This document shows positions 22,861 to 31,364 of a stretch of DNA of 64,000 bases, piece by piece. The stretch spans positions 1 through 64,000 of the forward strand of contig CAYPTH010000003.1 in assembly GCA_964413635.1 (NCBI GenBank), written 5' to 3'. The first letter of the stretch is position 1. Each line of letters opens with the position of its first letter. The translations under genes and the position numbers were made by a program. The notes under the pieces were generated by a model that did no database searches, was not told the DNA's origin, and worked only from the letters and a program-made list of their open reading frames with translations. Source of the DNA: CAYFQV01 sp964413635. Lineage in GTDB: Bacteria > Spirochaetota > Spirochaetia > DSM-27196 > PWMO01.

Positions 22861-24571
22861 TCCCGCGATGCTCCGCCTCATCGACTACGCTCGCAATAAG
22901 ACGACCATTAGCTACGATGAGGTCAATGACTTTCTACCAGACTCAATTGTGAATTCAGAGAAGATCGAGGAAGTGATCGGGATATTGGCGCGCCACAACG
23001 TTCGACTTGAAGAAGAGGAGCTCTCCTCGGAGGAGGAAGAGCCCCAGAAGAAACCGAAGAAAGACAAGAAGATCGTTGTCGGGGACAAGGAAAGCGCCAT
23101 CGATGATCCGATTCGGCTCTATCTGCGCGAAATCGGCAAGGAAAACCTACTCACCGCTGAGCAAGAGGTCGAGCTCTCCAAAAAGATGGAGGACGGGGAG
23201 AACATCATTAAGAGCGTAATCCGGGAGTCCGGTATGCTCATCCCGGAGTTCTTTACCCTGGCGCAGCGCGCATTTTCACGGGACGATCCTCGGGATCTGA
23301 ACCTGTCCAAAAAGGAGATCTCAGAGTACCTCGCGGAACGCCGTCGGCTCTCACAGTTCTACAAGGAGCCACTGCGCGAGGTCTTTTCCGACCTGAAGCA
23401 GTACATGGAGACGAAAGACCGCCTCGTCGCCAAAGGCGGCAACGTCTTAGAGGACGACAAGCTTCGAAAGCGCCGGAAAGAGTTGCTCAAGCGGCTTACC
23501 GACATCGAGATCCATCCGGAAGAAATCCTCTACTTCTCCGAGAAATTCACCAGCGCCTCTCGCAAGATTCACAAATACCAGCGGGAGCAACACCGAATCG
23601 AAAAGCACCTCCAGGTAAGCAATCTCAGAGAGCTTCGGACGCTCGGCCGCGGTCTGGCCAAGACCGAGGAACGGATGCGGATCGAAGAAGAACTCGGCAT
23701 GACCGCGGATGAGATCAAGGATCGCATCCGGGAGATACAGATCACCGAGAAGAAGCTGCGCAACCTGGAAGTGGACTTCGAGAACTCGATAGACGACATC
23801 CTCCACATGTCCGAGGAGATCACCCGCGGCAAGGACATGATGCAGACTGCGAAGGACCGCCTCATTAAGGCGAATCTCCGACTCGTTGTAAGCATTGCCA
23901 AGAAGTACACCAACCGGGGCTTACACTTTTTCGACCTCGTCCAGGAAGGAAACATCGGCCTCATTAAAGCTGTTGAGAAGTTTGAGTATCGAAAAGGATA
24001 CAAGTTCTCAACCTATGCCACATGGTGGATTCGCCAGGCGATTACTCGCTCCATCTCCGACCAAGCACGCACCATTCGTGTGCCGGTTCACATGATAGAG
24101 CAGATTAACAAGGTGGTTCGCGAAGCGCGGCAACTCATGCAGGTACTCGGACGAGAACCCAACGACGAGGAGATCGCCGATCGACTCGGATGGACCGTTG
24201 GAAGGGTCAAAGCGGTCAAGAATGTTGCCCGGGAGCCCATCTCCTTAGAGACTCCGATCGGCGAAGAGGAGGACTCTCTCCTCGGAGACTTCATTGAAGA
24301 CAAAGACGTGGAGAATCCGGCGCACCAGACCGCGTTTACGCTTTTGCAGGAACAGCTTCGCAGTGTCCTGTCCTCACTCCCCGCACGAGAACAAGAGGTT
24401 CTCAAGATGCGTTTTGGCCTCGAGGACGGGTATTCCTTGACACTCGAAGAGGTTGGGTTGTATTTCAACGTGACCAGAGAGCGAATCCGCCAAATCGAAG
24501 CAAAGGCGCTCCGCCGTCTGCGCCATCCCAAGCGCAGCCGCAAACTCAAGGACTATCTCGATCAGGAATAG
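22841..24571 (+). CDS. rpoD: RNA polymerase primary sigma factor (sigma-70)
   Basis: 576 aa. Region 1.1-like N-terminus with a helical head, an acidic linker (EEEELSSEEEEPQ) and region 1.2 (DDPIRLYLREIGKENLLTAEQE). A non-conserved region follows, then region 2 (ANLRLVVSIAKKYTNRGLHFFDLVQEGNIGLIKAVEKFEYRKGYKFSTYATWWIRQAI), region 3 (RTIRVPVHMIEQINKV) and region 4 with a helix-turn-helix (LEEVGLYFNVTRERIRQIEAKALRRLRHP). Starts 20 nt before the dnaG stop with GAGGG upstream. The dnaG-rpoD pair is the classic macromolecular synthesis arrangement, here without rpsU. Confidence 0.97.
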   Translation: MTELQNDPAMLRLIDYARNKTTISYDEVNDFLPDSIVNSEKIEEVIGILARHNVRLEEEELSSEEEEPQKKPKKDKKIVVGDKESAIDDPIRLYLREIGKENLLTAEQEVELSKKMEDGENIIKSVIRESGMLIPEFFTLAQRAFSRDDPRDLNLSKKEISEYLAERRRLSQFYKEPLREVFSDLKQYMETKDRLVAKGGNVLEDDKLRKRRKELLKRLTDIEIHPEEILYFSEKFTSASRKIHKYQREQHRIEKHLQVSNLRELRTLGRGLAKTEERMRIEEELGMTADEIKDRIREIQITEKKLRNLEVDFENSIDDILHMSEEITRGKDMMQTAKDRLIKANLRLVVSIAKKYTNRGLHFFDLVQEGNIGLIKAVEKFEYRKGYKFSTYATWWIRQAITRSISDQARTIRVPVHMIEQINKVVREARQLMQVLGREPNDEEIADRLGWTVGRVKAVKNVAREPISLETPIGEEEDSLLGDFIEDKDVENPAHQTAFTLLQEQLRSVLSSLPAREQEVLKMRFGLEDGYSLTLEEVGLYFNVTRERIRQIEAKALRRLRHPKRSRKLKDYLDQE

Positions 24572-24582
24572 GGGAGAACAGG

Positions 24583-25623
24583 ATGATTCAAGAGACCATT
24601 GAAACACTGAAGACGCTTCAGGATATTCTTTCGCGAAAGTTCCAGGTTGAGAAGGAGATTCAAGAGCTCCCGAAGGCCCTCTCGACCAAGACTGAGCTTC
24701 TCAATCGCATGAAGAAGTCGTACATCGACAAAAACACGCGCTACGAAGAAATCAAGCAGCGTCTCCGGGATTTACGCGAGCAGATGGAGGCGGCGGAGCG
24801 CGAGCGGGAAAAGTACGAGGGGCAGATGGACCTCATCAAGACTCAGCGTGAGTACGAGGCGCTGGACAAAGAGATCCGAGACGCTTCGGATCGCGAACAG
24901 AACCTCCGCAAAGAGCTCCAGAAGGAGGAGAAGATCCTCCAGGAAATGTCCCAAACCCTCGAGCGTGAAGAGAGCCTGATTAAACAGCAGGAGACCGAGC
25001 TCCAAGACGAACAGGCCAAGGTCAAGGACGAAACCGACTCGAAAAAGAAAAATTTGGCGGAGCTCGAAAAGGAAGAGAAGAAGCTCATTCCCGACCTCGA
25101 CGAGGAGCTCCTGTTCAAGTTCGAGCGCATTATTCGCAGCCAGGAAGGGGAAGGTATCGTGCCCCTCAAGAAAGGCGTGTGCACCGGGTGTCAGATGATT
25201 CTGCCTGCCCAGTTCGTCAACGACGTTCGACAGGGAGATGACATTCTCTTCTGCCCCTACTGCAGCAAGATTGTCTTCTACGTTGGTGACGACGAGTCGA
25301 GCTTCGACGAGGAAGACGCCGAGGGTCTCGCCGACCTGGTCGGGTCCCTCTCAGACGAAGGCTTGCCCGAGGATCTCCTTCAGGAAGAGCCTCTAGAAAT
25401 GGGCGAAGAAGACACCCTTGAAGACGTCGATGAAGAGGAGGCCGACCACGGGGCTGCCGATGAAGACCTCCAAGAAACCGACAGTTTCGCGAGCGGCACG
25501 GATAACACGAGCGACCAAGACGAAGACGAGGATGAGGACGAAGACGAAGACGAAGACGAAGACGAAGACGAGGATGAAGACGAGGACGAAGAAGATGAAG
25601 ACTACGACTACGAAGAAGAGTAG
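24583..25623 (+). CDS. Coiled-coil C4 zinc-ribbon protein with long acidic tail
   Basis: 346 aa. Residues 1-185 are a long coiled coil (heptads rich in E, K, R, L). Residues 190-235 form a zinc ribbon with two CxxC pairs: KKGVCTGCQMILP and ILFCPYCSKIVFY. The family (DUF164/zf-RING_7) has unclear function. The usual length is about 240 aa. The extra 100 residues here are an extreme Asp/Glu tail (about 245-346) ending in long runs of DED repeats encoded by GACGAR triplets. It follows rpoD by 11 bp with GGGGAG upstream and is followed by the RNase P RNA. Confidence 0.85.
   Translation: MIQETIETLKTLQDILSRKFQVEKEIQELPKALSTKTELLNRMKKSYIDKNTRYEEIKQRLRDLREQMEAAEREREKYEGQMDLIKTQREYEALDKEIRDASDREQNLRKELQKEEKILQEMSQTLEREESLIKQQETELQDEQAKVKDETDSKKKNLAELEKEEKKLIPDLDEELLFKFERIIRSQEGEGIVPLKKGVCTGCQMILPAQFVNDVRQGDDILFCPYCSKIVFYVGDDESSFDEEDAEGLADLVGSLSDEGLPEDLLQEEPLEMGEEDTLEDVDEEEADHGAADEDLQETDSFASGTDNTSDQDEDEDEDEDEDEDEDEDEDEDEDEEDEDYDYEEE
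25515..25620 (+). repeat. Low-complexity GACGAR hexanucleotide-like tract (acidic tail)
   Basis: A run of alternating GAC and GAA/GAG/GAT codons encoding Asp-Glu repeats at the 3' end of the zinc-ribbon gene. The length of such tracts often varies between strains through slippage in multiples of 3 or 6. Confidence 0.8.
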
Positions 25624-25629
25624 TCACCG

Positions 25630-25658
25630 TTGCGTTTGATCCAATTTCTCCGTATGCT
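25630..25658 (+). promoter_or_regulatory. Promoter of rnpB
   Basis: TTGCGT (25630-25635), 17 nt, TATGCT (25653-25658). The predicted +1 near 25664 coincides with the first base of the P1 helix of RNase P RNA, which supports both calls. Confidence 0.7.
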
Positions 25659-25661
25659 ATA

Positions 25662-26046
25662 GAGGGTATCGGCGCGTCGGGCTATCGCCGCACTGCGGAG
25701 GAAAGTCCGGGCTCCACAGAGCATGGTACCGGGTAACACCCGGGCTCTCACGGTCACCGTGAGGGACAGACAGTGCCACAGAAAACAAACCGCCACCGGC
25801 GGTGTCGGACTAGATAACCGTCCGACATGCTGCCAGGGGTAAGGGTGAAAAGGTGAGGTAAGAGCTCACCGGTCCCGAGGTAACTCGGCGGCGCAGGGTA
25901 AACCTTGCCAGGAGCAAGACCAAGCAGCGGGTGGGCTGCTCGTCCACGACCCCGCGGGTAGGTTGCTAGAGTCGTACGGTAACGTCCGACCGAGATAGAT
26001 GATAGCCTGAAACAACAGAACCCGGCTTACAGGCGCGTCGTACTCC
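25662..26046 (+). ncRNA. rnpB: RNase P RNA (bacterial type A)
   Basis: About 385 nt. The conserved core is clear: GAGGAAAGTCCGGGCTCC near 25695, the ACAGAAAACAAACCGCC segment, GGGTGAAAAGGTGAGGTAAG near 25845, GGTAAACC, and the closing ACAGAACCCGGCTTAC. The ends are defined by P1: 25664-25669 and 25671-25678 pair with the 3' segment ending at 26045, with one bulged C and a few G-T pairs. It is the catalytic component that trims 5' leaders of tRNA precursors. Followed by a terminator hairpin. Confidence 0.97.
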
Positions 26047-26050
26047 ATAT

Positions 26051-26078
26051 GGCCCCGCAACCGCGGGGCCGCTTTGTT
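26051..26078 (+). terminator. Terminator hairpin after rnpB
   Basis: GGCCCCGC (26051-26058) and GCGGGGCC (26063-26070) form a perfect 8-bp G+C stem with loop AACC, followed by a moderately T-rich CTTTGTT. A good Rho-independent terminator. Confidence 0.85.
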
Positions 26079-26105
26079 GACTAGGGGTTTAGTTTCGTAT
26101 TAAAT
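26077..26105 (+). promoter_or_regulatory. Possible promoter of the cell-shape operon
   Basis: TTGACT (26077-26082) with either TATTAA (26098-26103, 15-nt spacing) or TTAAAT (26100-26105, 17-nt spacing). The -35 overlaps the end of the rnpB terminator. No Shine-Dalgarno precedes the following ATG at 26122, so the leader would be only about 12 nt. Confidence 0.45.
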
Positions 26106-26121
26106 GGCGGCCAGATTGTAG

Positions 26122-27075
26122 ATGAGACATCCCGAGAGTCGTTATCGTTCGTCCATCAAGCCGCACGGGGGCGGGCGGCCGAGCTTAGGTATTGGAACTA
26201 TCACGGTGATCGCAATCGTGGTCCTCGGCGCCGTGGTGGCGTATTACGCGGGAGCATTCGAGTTCCTGCGTCTTCGTCGGTACGAAAGCCAGGAGACGCT
26301 GCAGGAGCTGTGGGATAACGGGAGATATGAGGAGCTGATTTCCGAAGCGGGACAAGTCCTCTTAAAATCCCCGCTCGATCCCGCCGCGCTTGTGTACGGT
26401 GGGTTCGCCTATTTCTACGGTGGTGTCGCCCAGGTGGAAGAGGAAGAGCGAACGCCGTACATGTCCGAGGCGACGATCCTGCTGCGAAAGGCCTTGCATC
26501 TCGAGTACGCTCCGCTGCAACCGGAGATCCACTACGTCTTGGGAAAGACCTACTACCATCGTGGAACGACCTACTACGACCTGGTGGTTCGACATTTGCA
26601 ACGCGCGGTTGAATTGGGGTACGAGGCGACCGATACCTTTGAGTACCTGGCTCTGGCCTACGCAGACATAGGGGAGTACGAGGCGAGCGCGACGAGCTTG
26701 CAGGCCGCGATCGACCGGAATCCCTCCGACGTCTTGTACCTCACCTTGGGGGAAGTCTACGCGGAGGCGGGTCGACACGGGAATGCGATTTCCGCCTTCG
26801 AACGGGCAATTGCCATGAGCTCGGACCGTGTTCTCACCGAGCGCGCCCGTTTCGCTCTCGGCGAGGTACTGATAGACGCAGCGCGCTATGATGAGGCAGA
26901 GGCGGTGTTACAGGAGATCCTGGACAATAATCCCGAGTCCGCGAATGCCCACTTCCACTTGGGCAATATCTATGAAGCGCGCGGCAACGAGGAGCAGGCA
27001 CGGTTCCAATGGCGTGAGGCCTTTCGAATCGATCCAAACCACGCCGACGCGCTCCGCAAACTGCAGAACAACTGA
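26122..27075 (+). CDS. Membrane-anchored TPR protein heading the mre operon
   Basis: 317 aa. Cytoplasmic basic N-terminus, one membrane helix (about 25-46, TITVIAIVVLGAVVAYYAGAF), then at least six tetratricopeptide units to the end (for example TFEYLALAYADIGEYEASATSLQAAI, LYLTLGEVYAEAGRHGNAISAFERAIAM, ARFALGEVLIDAARYDEAEAVLQEIL, AHFHLGNIYEARGNEEQARFQWREAF). Probably a protein-interaction platform facing the periplasm. It sits 18 bp before mreB, suggesting a role in cell elongation, which is inference from position only. Confidence 0.85.
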   Translation: MRHPESRYRSSIKPHGGGRPSLGIGTITVIAIVVLGAVVAYYAGAFEFLRLRRYESQETLQELWDNGRYEELISEAGQVLLKSPLDPAALVYGGFAYFYGGVAQVEEEERTPYMSEATILLRKALHLEYAPLQPEIHYVLGKTYYHRGTTYYDLVVRHLQRAVELGYEATDTFEYLALAYADIGEYEASATSLQAAIDRNPSDVLYLTLGEVYAEAGRHGNAISAFERAIAMSSDRVLTERARFALGEVLIDAARYDEAEAVLQEILDNNPESANAHFHLGNIYEARGNEEQARFQWREAFRIDPNHADALRKLQNN

Positions 27076-27093
27076 ACCGGAGGAACGACTGGG

Positions 27094-28134
27094 ATGGGAA
27101 TAGGTTCCGTCTTCAATGCATTTTCGAGTGACATCGGCGTAGATCTCGGTACGTGCAATACTTTGATCTACATTCGCGGACGCGGGATCGTGATCAGTGA
27201 ACCTTCGGTTGTGGCTGTGGAGCGAGGAACCAAGAAGGTTGTCGCCGTCGGCGAAGAGGCTCGCCGCATGCTGTGGCGCACCCCCGGTGACATCATTGCA
27301 ATTCGCCCGCTCCGCGACGGAGTGATCGCAGATCTGGAAACGACTGAAAAGATGATCCGCTACTTCATCTCCAAAGTGTTGAACAGAAAGTGGTTCGTCC
27401 GTCCCCGCATGGTGATTGGCGTACCCTCCTGCATTACGGAGGTCGAACGTCGCGCCGTCGAGGAGAGCGCCTACAAGGCGGGGGCGCGGGAAGTCCGCGT
27501 CATTGAGGAGTCCCTCGCTGCCGCCATCGGTGCGAGTATTCCGATCTTTGAGCCGGCGGGCCACATGATCGTAGACATTGGCGGTGGAACCAGTGAGATT
27601 TCCGTGATCTCCCTCGGTGGCATGGTCGTCACGAACGCCATCCGCCTCGGCGGAGACGAGTTCGACGAGGCGATCATGAAGCACGTCCGCAACGTGCATA
27701 ACCTCATCATCGGGGAAGGAACCGCCGAAGAGCTCAAGAAACGGATCGGCAACGCCTCGCCGGACAAAAAGATCGATCGTATGGAAGTCAAGGGCACGGA
27801 CGCAATCACCGGCCTTCCACGCAGACTCGAAATCGACAGCGTTGAGGTCCGAGAAGCGCTGCAAGAGCCAATTACCGCTATCGTTGAGGAAATTAAGCGA
27901 ACGCTTGGACAGACCCCGCCGGAGCTTGCAGCTGATATCGTAGAACGCGGCATTGTCATGACCGGCGGAGGCTCTTTGCTAAAGGGCTTTGACGTTCTCA
28001 TTGCGAACGAAACGGGTGTTCCGGCATTTAAGGCCGAGGACCCCCTCAACTGCGTTGCCCTCGGAGCCGGGATGTACTTCGAGCAGGAGCGCGGAGCGAG
28101 TCGGAACGGCAAGGCTGCCTACAACTTCAAATAG
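27094..28134 (+). CDS. mreB: Rod-shape-determining actin homologue MreB
   Basis: 346 aa. Actin-fold ATPase that forms filaments under the inner membrane and positions wall synthesis. Phosphate-1 loop SDIGVDLGTCNTLIYI (about 10-25), phosphate-2 VDIGGGTSEISVISLGG (about 160-176), adenosine motif MTGGGSLLKGFDVLI (about 289-303). Shine-Dalgarno GGAGG upstream. First of the classic mreB-mreC-mreD-mrdA-rodA order. Spirochaetes are helical, and MreB here presumably guides lateral wall growth. Confidence 0.98.
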   Translation: MGIGSVFNAFSSDIGVDLGTCNTLIYIRGRGIVISEPSVVAVERGTKKVVAVGEEARRMLWRTPGDIIAIRPLRDGVIADLETTEKMIRYFISKVLNRKWFVRPRMVIGVPSCITEVERRAVEESAYKAGAREVRVIEESLAAAIGASIPIFEPAGHMIVDIGGGTSEISVISLGGMVVTNAIRLGGDEFDEAIMKHVRNVHNLIIGEGTAEELKKRIGNASPDKKIDRMEVKGTDAITGLPRRLEIDSVEVREALQEPITAIVEEIKRTLGQTPPELAADIVERGIVMTGGGSLLKGFDVLIANETGVPAFKAEDPLNCVALGAGMYFEQERGASRNGKAAYNFK

Positions 28135-28146
28135 AGTGGTGGTGCC

Positions 28147-28986
28147 ATGGTAACCGACGAACGCATTCCTCCCCGTACGGCGGGACTGCTGTTTGTCGTC
28201 TTCATCGTCTTCAGCTTGCTCCTTATGATTCTCTCTACCGGGGTCGCGGTCCTTCGTCCCAAGGATACGGCACTTCGAGTCGGCTCTACCGTGCAGAGCA
28301 CGACGCACGCAATCGGCACCTTCTTCTCACGCACGGTGACCTCGATCCGCGAGCTTAGCGAGCTCCGCAACGAGTACACGGCCCTGCTCGAGCGCGTACG
28401 CACCCTTGAAGCAACAGAGACGGACATGGAGCAGCTTCGGAACGAGATAGAAGAGCTTCGAAACATCCTCGGCTATTCGGAAGAAATGGAGCTCCACAAT
28501 CTCCCTGCGCAGGTTATCGGAAAGGATCCCGCCTCGCGCTTCGCAAGCTTCGTTATTGATAAGGGATCCCGCGACGGGGTCCGAGAAAACCAGGCAGTTA
28601 TCGCCGTACAGGACGGCAACCGGGGTCTCGCCGGAAAGATCCAAACCGTGTCGGCCGGGCGATCAATGGTAATTCCGATCTTCGACCCCTCCAATCACGT
28701 TGCGGCTCGGCTGTTGAAGTCCCGCTACGAGGGATTGGTGAGCGGCGCCGGAGACGGGACCAGTCTGATCGTGCGATACGTGGATGATCGCGCCCGCGCG
28801 TCAATCCGCTTCGGAGATGCCGTGATTACCTCGGGCATGAATTCGATCTACCCGGCAGGAATCAGGATCGGAACGGTGGACTCCATTCAATCGAAAGCGT
28901 ATGAGACGACGCTGCAGCTCTCGTTGAACCCGCTCATTGACTTCGAACGGCTGGAGTACGTGTTTGTGGTCCAGGAGGCGCAATGA
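28147..28986 (+). CDS. mreC: Rod-shape-determining protein MreC
   Basis: 279 aa. N-terminal membrane helix (about 13-35, GLLFVVFIVFSLLLMILSTGVAVL), a coiled coil (about 60-110, ELRNEYTALLERVRTLEATETDMEQLRNEIEEL) and a periplasmic beta domain (VIGKDPASRFASFVIDKGSRDGVRENQAV, DAVITSGMNSIYPAGIRIGTV). It links MreB to PBP2 and RodA. Spacing 12 bp after mreB, 4-nt overlap with mreD. Confidence 0.96.
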   Translation: MVTDERIPPRTAGLLFVVFIVFSLLLMILSTGVAVLRPKDTALRVGSTVQSTTHAIGTFFSRTVTSIRELSELRNEYTALLERVRTLEATETDMEQLRNEIEELRNILGYSEEMELHNLPAQVIGKDPASRFASFVIDKGSRDGVRENQAVIAVQDGNRGLAGKIQTVSAGRSMVIPIFDPSNHVAARLLKSRYEGLVSGAGDGTSLIVRYVDDRARASIRFGDAVITSGMNSIYPAGIRIGTVDSIQSKAYETTLQLSLNPLIDFERLEYVFVVQEAQ

Positions 28987-29492
28987 TCGGTAATATCGCG
29001 ATCCTGAGCGCCGTCTCAGTTGGTTTGGTCGCTGCTCAGACAAACCTTTTGCAGTTCATGGCCATTGGCGGTGCACTTCCCGATCTGGCTCTCATACTGC
29101 TGGTGTACTACGCCCACTACAACGGTTCCTTTCCCGGAGAAATCGTGGGATTCATCACCGGCATGGCCTTCGACGCCCTGAGTGCGGCACCCCTCGGTTT
29201 TCACGCGCTGATCTTTACGACCGCCGGCTATCTCGTAGGTGTTTCCCGGCAACGTGTAGTAATGGACCCGATCTTCGTCCCGGTCCTCTTCGTCGCCCTC
29301 ATGACGCTTTTAAAGGCATTTATTGGTTTTATACTACTCGCGGTCTTCCCCGTGGAGGCGGGCTTTGCGGGCATCATTTCACCTCGCATTGCAATCGAGA
29401 TTGGCTACAACGCAATCCTCACTCCGCTGCTTTTCGCGCTCTTCGGTCTGATTCGGCCCTTGCGCGGGTCTCGGCGCAATATCACAATATAG
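28983..29492 (+). CDS. mreD: Rod-shape-determining protein MreD
   Basis: 169 aa, five or so hydrophobic helices over nearly the whole length and a short basic C-terminus (IRPLRGSRRNITI). Sequence conservation of MreD is low, but length, topology, ALILLVYYAHYNGSFPGEIVGFITGMAFDALSAAPLGFHAL and the location between mreC and mrdA make the call safe. ATGA overlap with mreC. Confidence 0.92.
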   Translation: MIGNIAILSAVSVGLVAAQTNLLQFMAIGGALPDLALILLVYYAHYNGSFPGEIVGFITGMAFDALSAAPLGFHALIFTTAGYLVGVSRQRVVMDPIFVPVLFVALMTLLKAFIGFILLAVFPVEAGFAGIISPRIAIEIGYNAILTPLLFALFGLIRPLRGSRRNITI

Positions 29493-29501
29493 CGGAAGAA
29501 C

Positions 29502-31364
29502 ATGGGCAACTGGTCATCACAGGGAGACAAGACAGCTCGGCAGCGTACCCTGATTCTCTTGGCATTCACGACCCTTGTGTTCGTGGTGTATCTCATAAGG
29601 CTCTTCTCCATGCAGGTCGTGGACGGCTACATATATCGGCTCAGGGCGGAGGAGACTCGGCGCCGCACCACGGTTATCCCCGCACAGCGCGGTCAGGTCT
29701 TCGATCGCAACTTTGACGTGCCCATTGCTACCAATCGGAGCTCCTTCGCAGTGGAGATAACACCGGCGGAGGTCCCCCCCGAGCGTCGAGACGCGATACT
29801 GAACCGGCTGGCTCAAACACTCGAGATTCCCGTTGCCTCCATCAAGCAGGAGCTGGCGGAGAGCTCCCGCCAATCCTTCCAGGCGATAGAGGTCTATTCC
29901 GGCGCAAGCTTCGACACAATTACCTACATTGCGGAGCACAGCCAAGATTTCCCGGGAGTTTTCTGGAAGAGCAAGCCGATTCGCTACTACCCCTTCGGCG
30001 ACTCGATGTCCAACCTCTTGGGCTACGTAGGCGACATCACGAGCGAGGAGCTTCAACTCCTGTTCAACAAGGGATACACACGTGACGCCGTCTTGGGTAA
30101 GGCGGGGATCGAGTTTCAATACGACGCCGTCCTTAGAGGCCAGGACGGCAGGCAGGTTCGGACGGTCGACGCCCGCGGTCGGCGCATCGGCGACGAGTAT
30201 GAGGAGGTGATCCCTCCGACACTCGGTCAGGATGCGATCCTGACAATTGATCGCCACATTCAAGAGCTTGCGCGCCAAGCCCTCGGAGAGCGCATTGGAA
30301 GCGTCCTTGTCACGCGCCCGAGTACAGGCGAGGTTCTGGCGATGGTCTCATACCCTTCCTTTAACCCGAACGAGTTTTACGGGAAGGGTGGGGCGAACGC
30401 CTTTCGCACGGTCTCCTTGGCCCCCAACTCGCCCTTTCTCAACCGCGCGATCCAGAGCGCGAACCCTCCTGCATCGACATTCAAAATAGTCATGACCACG
30501 GCAGTCATTGAGGAGCAGGTTTTCGGGCTGGACGAGACCGTGCTGGCCGACGGCTACTACCAGCTGGGAAACCGCACCTTCAGCGACTGGCGCACCAGCG
30601 GCTTTGGTCCGCTTACCATATTTGGAGGCATGGCCAACTCCTCAAACGTCTTCTTCTGGACCATGGGAGTCGAGTATCTTGGTGTGGACCGGATTGTGGA
30701 GTACAGCCGCATCATGGGCCTGGGCAGTCGAACCGGCATTGATCTTCCCGGGGAGGTGTCGGGACTCATACCGTCGCCGGAGTGGAAGGAACGCGTAATC
30801 GGCGAGCCCTGGGTCGGCGGTGATACGGCCAACATGTCGATTGGTCAGGGCTTCATGAAGGTTACGCCGCTTCAGCTGTCCAACACGGTTGCCTTCATCG
30901 TGAACGAAGGGGTGGTGTATAGACCTCACGTCCTCAAAGAAATCCGAGACCCCATCTCCGGTGAGGTCGTGCAAGCCCGGCCACCGGAGGTCCTATTTCA
31001 ACACGCCCTGCGGAAATCCACCTTCGAAAACGTACAGCGCGCCATGCGCGGGGTGATTACCGATGGAACTGCCGAGGTTGTCATTACCACGGATGCAGTT
31101 GCCTCGGCCGGAAAGACCGGTACTGGAGAGGTCGGTTCAGATGAGGCGTGGCATTCCTGGTTTGTTGCCTACGCCCCCTTTGAGACGGAGGATCCAGATG
31201 AGCGCGTCGTAGTCACCGTCATGGTGGACGCGGCGAACGAATGGGAGTGGTGGGCACCAAAGGCTGCCAACATCATTCTTCACGGCATTTTTACCGGCTA
31301 CGATTACGAGCGGACCGTAGAAGACCTTCGACGCGGTCCACAGCCGGCGTGGTACCTCTATTGA
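29502..31364 (+). CDS. mrdA: Penicillin-binding protein 2 (peptidoglycan transpeptidase)
   Basis: 620 aa class B PBP. Membrane anchor about 14-36, then the pedestal/dimerisation domain beginning VIPAQRGQVFDRNF, and the transpeptidase domain with the active-site SxxK (PASTFKIV, Ser about 325), SSN (ANSSNVFFWTMG, about 380) and KTG (SAGKTGTGEVG, about 537). Cross-links lateral wall with RodA in the elongasome. Spaced 9 bp after mreD, and the stop overlaps the rodA start (TGATG). Confidence 0.97.
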   Translation: MGNWSSQGDKTARQRTLILLAFTTLVFVVYLIRLFSMQVVDGYIYRLRAEETRRRTTVIPAQRGQVFDRNFDVPIATNRSSFAVEITPAEVPPERRDAILNRLAQTLEIPVASIKQELAESSRQSFQAIEVYSGASFDTITYIAEHSQDFPGVFWKSKPIRYYPFGDSMSNLLGYVGDITSEELQLLFNKGYTRDAVLGKAGIEFQYDAVLRGQDGRQVRTVDARGRRIGDEYEEVIPPTLGQDAILTIDRHIQELARQALGERIGSVLVTRPSTGEVLAMVSYPSFNPNEFYGKGGANAFRTVSLAPNSPFLNRAIQSANPPASTFKIVMTTAVIEEQVFGLDETVLADGYYQLGNRTFSDWRTSGFGPLTIFGGMANSSNVFFWTMGVEYLGVDRIVEYSRIMGLGSRTGIDLPGEVSGLIPSPEWKERVIGEPWVGGDTANMSIGQGFMKVTPLQLSNTVAFIVNEGVVYRPHVLKEIRDPISGEVVQARPPEVLFQHALRKSTFENVQRAMRGVITDGTAEVVITTDAVASAGKTGTGEVGSDEAWHSWFVAYAPFETEDPDERVVVTVMVDAANEWEWWAPKAANIILHGIFTGYDYERTVEDLRRGPQPAWYLY

